A DNA stretch of 64,000 bases, from the NCBI GenBank assembly GCA_964467255.1, contig CAYXPR010000007.1, forward strand, positions 1 to 64,000, written 5' to 3'. The notes below the pieces were generated by a model that made no database searches, was not told where the DNA came from, and saw nothing but the letters and a program-made list of their open reading frames with translations. Positions 26,164 through 34,890 of this stretch are shown in pieces. A program made the position numbers and the translations under genes. The stretch comes from CAYXPR01 sp964467255 (GTDB lineage: Bacteria > Pseudomonadota > Alphaproteobacteria > Rickettsiales > RGZB01). Numbering within the stretch: position 1 is the first letter of the stretch; every line of letters begins with the position of its first letter.

Positions 26164-27447
26164 TTAGGCATTTGTCGCAAGCACAGAACCCGCAAGGTAG
26201 AGTGAACCACATATCAAAATACGGCAGGGCGTGGTGCGCGTAAGGCAAATACGGCGCACAGCCTCTTCCACATTGGCAGCAATTTCAGCCTTGAGCCCTA
26301 CCGTCTCTGCCGCTTTTTTAACTTCTGCCGGACTTTTAGCCGCGGGCTCGCCCGGCATTGGCACGGCATAAACTGTTTCTATTTTACCTTTAAAGGGTTT
26401 GAGAAAATTTTCTGTGGCCTTGGTTTTGAGCATGCCGCATACGAGGTAAAGTGGTGCATTGTTCCAATATTGGGCAGCATGGGTGGCTAATATTTGCCCC
26501 GCCGCCTCATTATGACCACCATCCAGCCACAACTCAGTACCCTTATTCAGGAAATGCTGAAACTGCCCGCTGGTGAGGCGGTGCATTCGCGCCGGCCATT
26601 GCGCCAAGCTGATACCTGAGCCAATGGCCTTATCTGTTATTTTAAATGTTTTGCTTAGCTCAAGCGCTGCTGCAACTGCCGTACCTGCATTATTATATTG
26701 GTGCTGACCAACCAGATGCGGTGGCGGCAGTGAAAGGTTTTTGGAGGCCGCTACATAAGAGAACGTTTTGCCCTGCACCTCGATCTGCCATTCCTTACCA
26801 CAACGCAGAAGTGGCGCACGCTGATTCTTTGCATAGCGCTCAATCACTGCCAGAGCCTCAGCCACCTGCGGCCCGATTACACAGGTCACGTTCTGTTTAA
26901 TGATGGCAGCTTTCTCGCCTGCAATTTCAGCGATGCTATTACCCAAGAATTCCATATGGTCCATGGAAATAGGGGTGATAACCGTGAGCACAGGCTTTTC
27001 AACCACGTTGGTGGAATCCAGCCTGCCACCAAGTCCTACTTCAAGCAGCACAATGTCCGCCTGCACTTCCGCAAAGGCTTCAAACGCTGCCACGGTCGTG
27101 CCCTCAAAGAAGGTAACGGGGATATTATTTTTTTCTGCCGTGACTCGGCATTTCTCAAGCACCTCATGCAGAAAATGATCGGTGATTTTCTGGCCCGCCA
27201 AAACGATGCGTTCGTTAAACTCCACCAGATGCGGCGACGTGTATACGTGTACCTTAAGGCCAGCTGCCTCAAGCATTGCGCGCAAGAATGCAATGAATGA
27301 GCCTTTGCCATTAGTACCCGCCACATGCACCACCGGCGGAATTTTCCGGTGTGGGTTACCGAGCGCCTTGAGCAGCGCATGCATGCGCTCTAAGCCAAGG
27401 TCGATGGTCTTGCTAGCAGGCGGAATGGGCCAGTGCGGTATTTTCAT
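26164..27447 (-). CDS. folC: Dihydrofolate synthase / folylpolyglutamate synthase
   Basis: Adds glutamate to dihydropteroate and extends the polyglutamate tail of folates. The 427-residue Mur-ligase-like protein has the ATP loop HVAGTNGKGS near residue 43, the TSPHLVEFNERI segment, LEVGLGGRLDSTN, and the second-domain DGGHNEAAGQ. The ATG at 27447 is chosen because AGGG lies six bases upstream; a GTG two codons earlier would collide with it. Many Alphaproteobacteria have accD-folC after trpA; here folC is separated and accD is absent. Confidence 0.94.
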   Translation of the reverse strand: MKIPHWPIPPASKTIDLGLERMHALLKALGNPHRKIPPVVHVAGTNGKGSFIAFLRAMLEAAGLKVHVYTSPHLVEFNERIVLAGQKITDHFLHEVLEKCRVTAEKNNIPVTFFEGTTVAAFEAFAEVQADIVLLEVGLGGRLDSTNVVEKPVLTVITPISMDHMEFLGNSIAEIAGEKAAIIKQNVTCVIGPQVAEALAVIERYAKNQRAPLLRCGKEWQIEVQGKTFSYVAASKNLSLPPPHLVGQHQYNNAGTAVAAALELSKTFKITDKAIGSGISLAQWPARMHRLTSGQFQHFLNKGTELWLDGGHNEAAGQILATHAAQYWNNAPLYLVCGMLKTKATENFLKPFKGKIETVYAVPMPGEPAAKSPAEVKKAAETVGLKAEIAANVEEAVRRICLTRTTPCRILICGSLYLAGSVLATNA

Positions 27448-27454
27448 ACACACC

Positions 27455-28177
27455 CTATTTTTTTAGAAACCATGATTTCGGCTGGAAACGGTATTTCACT
27501 AAACACCAGAGCGCTTCAAGCCCGTGCCACAGGCGGATTTTTTTTCCCTCCTCTGTGGTGCGGCTGTTATAGCGGATAGGTAATTCAATAAAGCGTGCGC
27601 CCATGCGGCTAAGCTTAACGGTAATTTCAGGGCAAAAACCAAAGCCTTCTTCTCGCAGCTCTACTTTCTGCAAAATTTCGGTGCGCAGCATTTTGTAACA
27701 TGTTGCTTCGTCATGCAGCGGCCAGCCGGTTAGTACCCTTGCGACAAAAGTAAGTGCTTTATTACCAAAGCGGTGAATAAAACCATTAAAGCTACTCCCC
27801 TCGAAGAAACGGTTGCCATACACAGCATCCGCCTCGTCTTTCAGCAACGGCGCCAGTAATGCAGCATAATCTTTGGGGTCGTATTCAAGATCCGCATCCT
27901 GAATGATTACAGCCTTGCCTTTTACTTGACCAAGCCCAGAACGTATGGCAGCGCCCTTCCCGCGGTTTGCGGGATGAGCCACTACTTCCACCCGAGCATC
28001 ACACGCCTTCCATGCCAGCGCTTTTTCCTTTGTTGTATCGGCGGAACCATCATCCACCACTATGAGCTGGATTACTTCCGGCTGAGCAAGCACCTGCCCG
28101 ATAATCGTATCAATATACGATGCCTCGTTATAGGCAGGCATTACCACCGACAGGCATGCTGATTTATTGGGGTTCAT
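27455..28177 (-). CDS. Family 2 glycosyltransferase, DPM1-like
   Basis: A 240-residue enzyme of the dolichol-phosphate-mannose-synthase type. The sequence has VVMPAYNEASYI and VVDDGSADTT (UDP/GDP sugar binding), IIQDADLEYDP (metal-binding DxD) and HDEATCYKML (acceptor loop). Such enzymes move a sugar to undecaprenyl phosphate on the inner face of the membrane. It has no membrane anchor of its own. Its start overlaps the 3' end of the polytopic membrane gene by 14 bases, so the membrane protein is a plausible partner that uses the lipid-linked sugar. The exact sugar is not visible. Confidence 0.88.
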   Translation of the reverse strand: MNPNKSACLSVVMPAYNEASYIDTIIGQVLAQPEVIQLIVVDDGSADTTKEKALAWKACDARVEVVAHPANRGKGAAIRSGLGQVKGKAVIIQDADLEYDPKDYAALLAPLLKDEADAVYGNRFFEGSSFNGFIHRFGNKALTFVARVLTGWPLHDEATCYKMLRTEILQKVELREEGFGFCPEITVKLSRMGARFIELPIRYNSRTTEEGKKIRLWHGLEALWCLVKYRFQPKSWFLKK

Positions 28178-30053
28178 CTGAATCCGTATCTGGTTTATCG
28201 GCCCATCTTACAGCAAGAAGCTTATAAGGTGAAACCTCATCTGCTAACCCCTCTGGCTTGCCAAGTGCCAGAAAAATAACCTGTATGCCATACTGGTAAT
28301 TTTCATTCATGGGCGCTTTAAACCGTATGCGCCTGCCACCCGGAATGTCTTCCTCGCTGATGCGCTCAAGCATTTCGCGCTGCACTTTGGCCCGCACCCA
28401 ATGCCAATCGCTGTAAGGAACTTTTACATTATTGTTTATGGCTAGGTCTACTTCCACAAACTCAATGTTTTCTGCAAATAATACAACCAGTGGCTTGGTT
28501 AAACCATTCTGACGGTTCCAGCCCACACCGTTAAAGCGAATATTTTGCATCGGCGCAAGGAATGGGTCTCCACGACGTGTGCTTTTTTGATCGCTTGTAT
28601 ATTCTGTTGGCAAAGTGAGAGAGGCCTGTTTTTTGCGATGCTGCATGGGATCCACTATCGTGTCGGGCCATGTTTCCCAACCGCGGCCAATAGTGCCGAT
28701 ACACCACACAACAAGAATTAACCCTCCGGCATAACGCAACCATTCATTTTTCAGTTTGCTGCCTGCAAAAATGATAAGCCCCGCAATCGTGGCGGCAAAC
28801 ACAGGAGCAAAGTCAGCATAATACCGCGACGAAACGATAGGGTAACGTAAGTAAAAAATGACGAAGAGCGTGAATGGAATAACGCCCCACAGTGTTATGA
28901 TTCCGGGAATGGTTAGTTCTAATGTTTTATTTTGGCAGAATGTCTTATAGCTTTTTTGTAACTCGCTAAAGCCCGCAGAAATACAAGCCAGGAATAACAT
29001 AAGGTAAAAAATGCTATACGTATGAAAATACAGTTCGCGCCAGCGAATCGTTTCTGACTGAAGTGGCATAAAATTGGGCGAAAAAAATTCAAAATCCGGC
29101 GTTTCCGGCTTTGTGACAAGGAACATCCCGCCGAATAATTCTTTCGCCGCACTTAGTAGCGGCTCATGTTGATAAGGATAATCAAAACGTGTGGAATACA
29201 TGGCGCCGTAAGAGGGGTGTAAATTAATGGCGTGACCAAACTCAAGGGGGTGATCGAACCGCACCCAGTTTGTCCACAGCACGAGCATTATGCCAATTAG
29301 AGCAGGCATGGCTGCAACCATAGATCGTGCTGCGGTTTTAAGCATAGGCTGATTTTTTGTTTTCTGGCCTAACTGCGTGGCGCCACCAACAAGAACAACA
29401 GCAATGGCATAAAATAAAAACGTGGGACGAATCAAAACACCAAGCCCCGCCAGAAGACACAACGCACTATAAAACCGGCGTGACGGTTTGCGGTACAACG
29501 CGATTAAGCCAGAGAGCAAACCCGTTGCATATATATATTGGTAGATAACGGCTTCTTCATAAATATCGAGCCGCGTGCGCAAGAGCGTCACGAATATGGG
29601 CAAACATAAAATACTAAGCGCTGCCAGAAGCCATACCCAGAAATTTTCCTCGCCCTTTTTGAGCCGTCCCTCCACGATGAATATCATTCGGGAGTGGCCT
29701 AGAAACACACGCAAAACAACATAGGCCCAGAGCATAAGGGCAGCCAGCAACGGAATGCGGTCAGGCAACACATCAAGGCCAAACGCTTTAGCCAAAATGG
29801 TAAAGGGCAAGCGCCAAAGCGGTATGCCAAGCCCCCAGACCTGCTGAACGCCACCACCGCTCCATGTCATATCCATATCAAGATATGCCGGATCTTCTGA
29901 AATTAAAAACCGCCCATCTAAAAATGCATCCACCTGGTGACGGTAATGCAAATTCTGCGATTCTAAGCTCTCAAAAATTGGGCCAGTAATCCACCCGAGC
30001 AATAGAATGAAAGCAATGCTGCTTATGATTATGATTTTGTTCGAAATTTGCAT
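28164..30053 (-). CDS. Polytopic membrane protein, possible GT-C type glycosyltransferase
   Basis: A 629-residue protein with roughly ten hydrophobic segments between residues 8 and 460 and a soluble C-terminal region of about 150 residues. The first loop has a charged DPAYLDMDMTW stretch, reminiscent of the acidic loop of GT-C sugar transferases that use polyprenyl-phosphate sugars. I do not recognise a named family. The overlap with the DPM1-like gene suggests a pair in which one makes the lipid-linked sugar and the other transfers it to glycan or lipid. A flippase or polymer-processing role is an alternative. The ATG at 30053 is 90 bases from the CtrA box of the divergent protease gene. 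Confidence 0.7.
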   Translation of the reverse strand: MQISNKIIIISSIAFILLLGWITGPIFESLESQNLHYRHQVDAFLDGRFLISEDPAYLDMDMTWSGGGVQQVWGLGIPLWRLPFTILAKAFGLDVLPDRIPLLAALMLWAYVVLRVFLGHSRMIFIVEGRLKKGEENFWVWLLAALSILCLPIFVTLLRTRLDIYEEAVIYQYIYATGLLSGLIALYRKPSRRFYSALCLLAGLGVLIRPTFLFYAIAVVLVGGATQLGQKTKNQPMLKTAARSMVAAMPALIGIMLVLWTNWVRFDHPLEFGHAINLHPSYGAMYSTRFDYPYQHEPLLSAAKELFGGMFLVTKPETPDFEFFSPNFMPLQSETIRWRELYFHTYSIFYLMLFLACISAGFSELQKSYKTFCQNKTLELTIPGIITLWGVIPFTLFVIFYLRYPIVSSRYYADFAPVFAATIAGLIIFAGSKLKNEWLRYAGGLILVVWCIGTIGRGWETWPDTIVDPMQHRKKQASLTLPTEYTSDQKSTRRGDPFLAPMQNIRFNGVGWNRQNGLTKPLVVLFAENIEFVEVDLAINNNVKVPYSDWHWVRAKVQREMLERISEEDIPGGRRIRFKAPMNENYQYGIQVIFLALGKPEGLADEVSPYKLLAVRWADKPDTDSDEPQ

Positions 30054-30142
30054 AGTACGGAAAGATAGGTAAAGACGGCGCGAGAGTAAAGTTTAAATCG
30101 TTTTGCTGCCTTAGAAATCAACAGCTTGTGCATAATAACTCC

Positions 30143-30157
30143 TTAATCCTTTGTTAA
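30143..30157. promoter_or_regulatory. Perfect CtrA box (TTAA-N7-TTAA)
   Basis: TTAA, seven bases, TTAA: the full CtrA consensus. It lies 22 bases before the ATG of the lethal-factor-like protease gene and 90 bases before the divergent membrane-protein gene. AT-rich TATAAAG follows closely. The location suits control of one or both genes, by activation or repression. Confidence 0.6.
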
Positions 30158-30179
30158 TTAATATAAAGTATATTGTTCG

Positions 30180-31436
30180 ATGATGATAATACCGAAAAAA
30201 GCAGACCTTGATACCTATCTGACGCTGGATGAGCACGTTCAGCAAGGCAAGCTTATGCCCCCAGAAATCATGATGATTTTTGCCGCTGCGCCGGGCATGC
30301 CCAATTCAATCAATTGTCATGACTGTGGAGTGGAACAGGCCAAAGCCAATTGGCGGGATTATCTGGAAAACCACACCGATAAGCATACGCGTTTAAAACC
30401 CAAAAGATTTTCTGAGCTTTATGAGCTTGATAGCCAAATCCGCGGAGGCCAAGCCGCCGTAGACTGGATGGTGGAAGACTTCCACACGATGGCAGAAATT
30501 AACCCCACCGTGGCTAACTCCTTTGCCAAAGGCGGGCAGCGTATTCTCTTCACTGCTGACAGCAGCATCATGGGGAGCGTTGGGATATGCTCGCACTATT
30601 TTGTTATAAAAGGACTGATGTACGATATTTCCTATCCTATAGAACTGGCGGATTATAGACCCTATATTGCTTTGCCATTTACCGACAATGTGCTGGTGCA
30701 TGAGATGGGGCATGGCTTTGATGCATATCTGCGCCACACCAATGCGCCTGTGTTTGAAACCCTCGTAACACTGGACAGGAACAGCCCCAAAACCTCTAGC
30801 AGCGACAAAAACAAAGAGCGCAGCCTTGCTGACCAATTGTGGATGATTATGGTCACGCGCCATAACAACACATACACTGATAACAGCCGCTCAAGCCTTT
30901 CAGAACAATTCGCGATTTGCAGTGAATATTTTTTCGGCAATAAGGAGGCACAGCCGGAACGCTCCCCAATGCTAGCCGCCTATTTTAATGATGTGGTGCT
31001 GCTAAGCCTTGAGATTATTGCATCTGATTTGCCAAAGGCAGCAAAGCTCGAAGGGCTACGTATGCTGAAAGAGACAATCCACGAGCCGCCTGAAAAATAC
31101 TTCGGAGCAGATGGCGTTGATATTTTTGCTAAAATGGCTGAGCGGCAAAGGTACCGCGCTGAAATGCCTTTAGGCCGTTCCAACGAACCTTTTTTTGAAG
31201 CGGATGATACATTGCTCGGAAAATTAAATGCCGCCGCGCATGCGACGCGCCATGATGACACGCCACATGTCCGCGCACTCAAAGACCGCGAATCTGCGAA
31301 AGCCTACGATGCGGTAGAAAAAACATTGGTCGAGGGCTTTGCCGCTGTTCGGCGCGATGTGATGGAAAAAATCGGACTCGAACTAACCCGTGAGCAGGAA
31401 TCCTGCCACCTCAAATTAAGTGCGATTAAGCGTTAG
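30180..31436 (+). CDS. Zinc metalloprotease resembling anthrax lethal factor-type (ATLF) peptidases
   Basis: A 418-residue protein with no signal peptide or membrane segment. VHEMGHGFDAYLR contains the zinc motif HEMGH (His174, Glu175, His178). Downstream, LSEQFAICSEYFF offers Glu242 and Glu249 as the third zinc ligand, like the ExxFAE stretch of the anthrax lethal factor and related ATLF peptidases. The N-terminal 110 residues include CHDCGV, with two Cys. A charged helical C-terminus follows from about residue 330. Family placement is inferred from motif and spacing. It could be a cytosolic protease or an effector exported by an unusual route. There is no clear ribosome-binding site before 30180. 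The 3' end overlaps fliJ by 11 bases, tail to tail. Confidence 0.72.
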   Translation: MMIIPKKADLDTYLTLDEHVQQGKLMPPEIMMIFAAAPGMPNSINCHDCGVEQAKANWRDYLENHTDKHTRLKPKRFSELYELDSQIRGGQAAVDWMVEDFHTMAEINPTVANSFAKGGQRILFTADSSIMGSVGICSHYFVIKGLMYDISYPIELADYRPYIALPFTDNVLVHEMGHGFDAYLRHTNAPVFETLVTLDRNSPKTSSSDKNKERSLADQLWMIMVTRHNNTYTDNSRSSLSEQFAICSEYFFGNKEAQPERSPMLAAYFNDVVLLSLEIIASDLPKAAKLEGLRMLKETIHEPPEKYFGADGVDIFAKMAERQRYRAEMPLGRSNEPFFEADDTLLGKLNAAAHATRHDDTPHVRALKDRESAKAYDAVEKTLVEGFAAVRRDVMEKIGLELTREQESCHLKLSAIKR

Positions 31437-31860
31437 TATCTGACTTGCGGTCTTGCAGGAATTTGTTGATGCCCACTTCGTCGAGCATCAATCCTTCGCG
31501 GCGGTCAAGTTCGGCTTGCTCTTCGCGCTCTTTACGTTCTTTCATGATTTCGTATTTTTTCTGTTCGGCGAATTCGGCGCGGATGCGCTCTTCCTGAAAG
31601 CGGATTTTCTGCTCTGCATCCGTAAGGATTCCTTTTAACCTTTCGCGGGTTTGGAGAGAGCGCTTGAGGTAGTTGGTGTAGGTAAACTGCCCTTCTTCTG
31701 ACTCGCTTGCCAGCTTTTGTTCCGCCTGCATTTCTTTTTCAAGATTGGTAAGATGTTTGACCGTTTGATCGCGCGCATCGAGCAAAATCGCCAGCTCTTT
31801 ACGCATATCATCCAAGCGACGCTTGTGGATTTTTATGAGTGTGCTAAGCGACTTTGTCAT
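31426..31860 (-). CDS. fliJ: Flagellar export chaperone FliJ-like protein
   Basis: A 144-residue, almost wholly coiled-coil protein rich in Glu, Lys and Arg. Together with its ATGA overlap with fliI it fits FliJ, the stalk-like protein that docks on the FliI hexamer and helps deliver substrates to the flagellar export gate. FliJ sequences are poorly conserved, so the call rests mostly on coiled coil, size and position. The tail overlaps the protease gene on the other strand by 11 bases. Confidence 0.8.
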   Translation of the reverse strand: MTKSLSTLIKIHKRRLDDMRKELAILLDARDQTVKHLTNLEKEMQAEQKLASESEEGQFTYTNYLKRSLQTRERLKGILTDAEQKIRFQEERIRAEFAEQKKYEIMKERKEREEQAELDRREGLMLDEVGINKFLQDRKSDTNA

Positions 31861-33212
31861 TTCTTAGGCTGCTGCACAGGTTGTGCGGGCTTCATGTTTA
31901 AAATCTTGCCAAGCTGCTGGTAGCCGAGCTCCAGATTCGAGGCTTCCTCCGGCTGCTGGCGCAGGAAATCTTCCAACTTGTCGTGGTAATAAATGGCAGC
32001 ATCCACTTCTGGATCGCTGCCCTTACGGTAGGCGCCGAGGCGAATCAGCTCTGACATGTCATTATAAGTAGCCATCAGCTGGCGTGCTTTTACGACCATT
32101 TGGTTTTCTTCCGGCGTGTTACAGGCTGGCATAGTACGCGACACGCTACGCAATATATTCACCGCCGGAAAGCGCCCGCGCTCTGCAATCAGCCTGTCGA
32201 GCACGATGTGACCATCTAGAATACCGCGCACAGCGTCTGAAATCGGTTCGTTATGGTCGTCACCTTCCACTAGCACGCTGAACAGGCCGGTGATAGAGCC
32301 TTTGCCAGTGCCCGGCCCAGCGCGCTCTAGCAACTTTGGTAGTTCTACAAATACGGTAGGAGTATAACCCTTTGTTGCAGGAGGCTCGCCTGCGGAAAGA
32401 CCAATCTCGCGCTGCGCCATAGCAAAGCGCGTGACACTATCCATCAGGCAGAGTACTTCCTGCCCTTGGTCACGGAAAAATTCTGCAATCGCCATCGTGA
32501 GATAGGCAGCCTGCTTGCGCACCAGCGCGGATTCGTTCGAGGTTGCCACCACCACCACCGCTTTTTCGAGGCCTTCTGCACCCAGATATTCATGAATGAA
32601 TTCGTGCACTTCGCGGCCACGTTCACCAATCAACCCGATGACCTTTACGTCAGCCGTGCAATATTTCGTGAGCATGGAAATCAGCATGGATTTACCCACG
32701 CCGGAGCCCGCAAAAATGCCCATACGTTGCCCACGACAGCAGGTGAGGAAAGTATTCACGGCGCGCACGCCTAAATCCATCTTGCCGCGCACCGGCAAAC
32801 GTTTATGCGCCGGAGGCGGGTTGGCGCGGAACGGGTAGGCCACCTCGCCCATCTGGAGCGCGCCTTTTTCGTCAATCGGTTCGGCAAATGCGTTAAGGAT
32901 TCGGCCCTTCCACGCCGCATGCGGAAATGCTACCGCCTCGTTTTTCTCAATAATCACGCGGCAACCGCTGCCAATGCCTTCTACATCGGTAAACGGCATC
33001 ATCATGGCAATGCCTGCGCGCAAGCCCACCACTTCCACGCCGACTTCGCGGCCATTTGTGGTGACAATTCGGCAGCGCGAACCAATGCTGACCATTCCTT
33101 CCAACCCCGCGCACTCAATTAACAGACCTTGTACGGCAGTCACTTTGCCGTAGACTTCGCGGTCGTTAATTTCTTTAAGTTTGCGGATACTGATGTCGAT
33201 TGGATCTGCCAC
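31857..33212 (-). CDS. fliI: Flagellum-specific ATPase FliI
   Basis: ATPase of the flagellar type III export apparatus, homologous to F1 beta. The 451-residue protein has the Walker A motif GIFAGSGVGKS near residue 170, the Walker B LCLMDSVTRFAMAQREIGLSAGEPP region, and the HIVLDR stretch. The start codon is GTG at 33212; no better start lies upstream. Together with FliJ it implies a flagellum. The 209-base divergent region to ctrA carries several CtrA boxes, so direct CtrA control of this flagellar pair is likely. Confidence 0.95.
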   Translation of the reverse strand: MADPIDISIRKLKEINDREVYGKVTAVQGLLIECAGLEGMVSIGSRCRIVTTNGREVGVEVVGLRAGIAMMMPFTDVEGIGSGCRVIIEKNEAVAFPHAAWKGRILNAFAEPIDEKGALQMGEVAYPFRANPPPAHKRLPVRGKMDLGVRAVNTFLTCCRGQRMGIFAGSGVGKSMLISMLTKYCTADVKVIGLIGERGREVHEFIHEYLGAEGLEKAVVVVATSNESALVRKQAAYLTMAIAEFFRDQGQEVLCLMDSVTRFAMAQREIGLSAGEPPATKGYTPTVFVELPKLLERAGPGTGKGSITGLFSVLVEGDDHNEPISDAVRGILDGHIVLDRLIAERGRFPAVNILRSVSRTMPACNTPEENQMVVKARQLMATYNDMSELIRLGAYRKGSDPEVDAAIYYHDKLEDFLRQQPEEASNLELGYQQLGKILNMKPAQPVQQPKK

Positions 33213-33270
33213 GGTGTAATCTACTGAAATACCTATGGTTTATAAAACGCCTGTATTAAAATGAAACAGA

Positions 33271-33300
33271 TTAAGTTATTGTTTATTAACAAAAAGTTAC
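33271..33300. promoter_or_regulatory. Two adjoining near-consensus CtrA boxes
   Basis: TTAA-N7-TTTA at 33271-33285 and TTAA-N7-TTAC at 33286-33300, each one base from the consensus and directly abutting. They lie 59-88 bases upstream of fliI on the minus strand and suit CtrA control of fliI-fliJ. Confidence 0.5.
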
Positions 33301-33327
33301 CTTTTTTACAAAATGGTAGTGTTTCCG

Positions 33328-33342
33328 TTAATAAAATGTTAA
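33328..33342. promoter_or_regulatory. Perfect CtrA box in the ctrA promoter
   Basis: TTAA-N7-TTAA lies 80 bases upstream of the ctrA start codon. A candidate -10 element TATACT starts five bases later at 33347, so the box covers the -35/spacer region. That is the arrangement expected for autoregulation of ctrA, as known in Caulobacter. Activation or repression cannot be told from sequence. Confidence 0.7.
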
Positions 33343-33421
33343 CATTTATACTATAGCGTGCTTTTGGTTAGGATAGCCACTTTCTGAACCTAAGTGCAAC
33401 AAAATAGAGGGGGAGTTTGGG

Positions 33422-34228
33422 ATGCGAGTACTTCTGGTAGAGGATGATCCGTCGACAGCCAAATCTATTGAACTCGCGTTGGCATCTGAGGGTATCGTCT
33501 GCGATACCGCCGCGCTGGGTGAAGAAGGGTTGGAAATCGGCCAACTTTATGATTACGACATTGTAATCCTCGACATGATGCTCCCTGATATTGATGGTTT
33601 CGAAGTACTGCGCCGTTTCCGCGCAAATAAAATTAAAACTCCCATTCTTATTCTTTCCGGCTTAAATGGTTCTGACAGCAAAATCCGCGGCCTTGGCATC
33701 GGTGCTGACGACTATGTTACCAAGCCGTTTAATAAAGGTGAGCTGGTAGCCCGTATTCAGGCGATTGTTCGCCGTTCTAAAGGTCATTCTGAATCTGTTA
33801 TCCGCACCGGTAAGGTCACCATTAATATGGATGAACGCTCGGTGGTGGTGGATAACAAGCCGCTGCACCTGACGAGCAAGGAATATGCGATTCTTGAGCT
33901 GCTTTCCTTACGCAAAGGTACGCCGATTACCAAAGAAATGTTCCTCAACCACCTGTATGGCGGCATTGATGAACCTGAACTGAAAATTATCGACGTGTTC
34001 GTGTGTAAGCTGCGCAAAAAATTGCAGGATGCCGCTGAAGGCGAAAATTATATCGAAACACTCTGGGGACGTGGTTACATTATGCGTGACCCTGAAACCG
34101 GTAAAGAACAAGAAGCTTCAGGTGCTGCCAAAGCCTCTGCTGGCAAAGCCACGGTCAATAAAGCCGCTGCTGCCCCTGCAGGCAAAGGTACGCCGAAAAA
34201 AAAGCAAGCACTGCTGGCTGAAGCTTAG
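33422..34228 (+). CDS. ctrA: Cell cycle master response regulator CtrA
   Basis: OmpR-type response regulator that in Alphaproteobacteria controls motility, division and, in some, replication. The receiver domain (about residues 1-118) has the acidic pair Glu7-Asp8-Asp9, phosphoacceptor Asp51 in VILDMMLPD, the LSGLNGSDSK switch segment and TKPF. The winged-helix domain (about 125-228) contains the diagnostic run SLRKGTPITKEMFLNHLYGG and DEPELKIIDVF, near identical to Caulobacter CtrA. The protein is 268 residues against 231; the extra is a Lys/Ala-rich tail ending LLAEA, which may alter ClpXP recognition. A GGGGGAG site precedes the ATG. A DivL-like regulator is encoded at 1873. Strong terminator at 34252. 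Confidence 0.97.
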   Translation: MRVLLVEDDPSTAKSIELALASEGIVCDTAALGEEGLEIGQLYDYDIVILDMMLPDIDGFEVLRRFRANKIKTPILILSGLNGSDSKIRGLGIGADDYVTKPFNKGELVARIQAIVRRSKGHSESVIRTGKVTINMDERSVVVDNKPLHLTSKEYAILELLSLRKGTPITKEMFLNHLYGGIDEPELKIIDVFVCKLRKKLQDAAEGENYIETLWGRGYIMRDPETGKEQEASGAAKASAGKATVNKAAAAPAGKGTPKKKQALLAEA

Positions 34229-34251
34229 AAAGAACCACCACAGCCAAGAAG

Positions 34252-34281
34252 AAAAACGGGCGGTTTTACGCCCGTTTTTTT
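34252..34281 (+). terminator. Rho-independent terminator of ctrA
   Basis: AAAACGGGCG and CGCCCGTTTT form a 10-bp stem around a GTTTTA loop, followed by further T. It lies 24 bases after the ctrA stop. Confidence 0.93.
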
Positions 34282-34360
34282 ATAGCCGCACCGTTCAATA
34301 AAATTTTTGGACAAGCATCGCTGCTTTACGCTATGTTCGCGGGGATCAGAGATAAAAAAC

Positions 34361-34885
34361 ATGAAACGCATTTATATTCTGCGCCACGCCAAAGCGGGCC
34401 AGCCCCATAAGAAATTAACGTCAGACCACGGCCGCATTTTGCACCCCAAAGGCATAAAGGCGTGCGAAGCCATCGGGCATTATCTGACCGCCATAAAAGC
34501 GGACTTCACGCACGTGCTCTGCTCAGATGCCACACGCACCACCCATACGGCCGAGCTGGTGCTGAAACACTTCGGCAAAAATATACCCACCGAACACCGC
34601 CACGACATCTACCTCGCCAGCGCCGAGGAGCTAATTGAAGTCATCCGCCAAGCAGATGACGCGCATAAAAGTATTTTACTGGTGGGGCATAACCCCGGAT
34701 TGCACTTGCTTGCCATGCGCCTGACCGAACATGGAAATGAAACACTCATCCACAGCATGACAGAAAACTTCCCCACTGGAGCATTAGCGGTGATTGAGCT
34801 GAATTGTGATGCGTGGTGGGATGTGTATAAGGCGGAAGGCACACTCACGCACTTCACCTTCCCAAAAGAACTCAACGGCGAATAA
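34361..34885 (+). CDS. sixA: SixA-type phosphohistidine phosphatase
   Basis: A 174-residue histidine phosphatase family protein with the N-terminal catalytic RHG-like motif ILRHAKAG (Arg8, His9), the second Arg in CSDATRTTHTAEL, and VGHNPGL with the second catalytic His. SixA of Escherichia coli removes phosphate from phosphohistidine proteins (ArcB HPt, PtsN system). Being next to ctrA, it could dephosphorylate the CckA-ChpT relay; that is inference. The ATG at 34361 has only AGAG upstream, and the earlier TTG in frame is not credible. Convergent with hdaA, six bases apart. Confidence 0.88.
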   Translation: MKRIYILRHAKAGQPHKKLTSDHGRILHPKGIKACEAIGHYLTAIKADFTHVLCSDATRTTHTAELVLKHFGKNIPTEHRHDIYLASAEELIEVIRQADDAHKSILLVGHNPGLHLLAMRLTEHGNETLIHSMTENFPTGALAVIELNCDAWWDVYKAEGTLTHFTFPKELNGE

Positions 34886-34890
34886 CCGCG

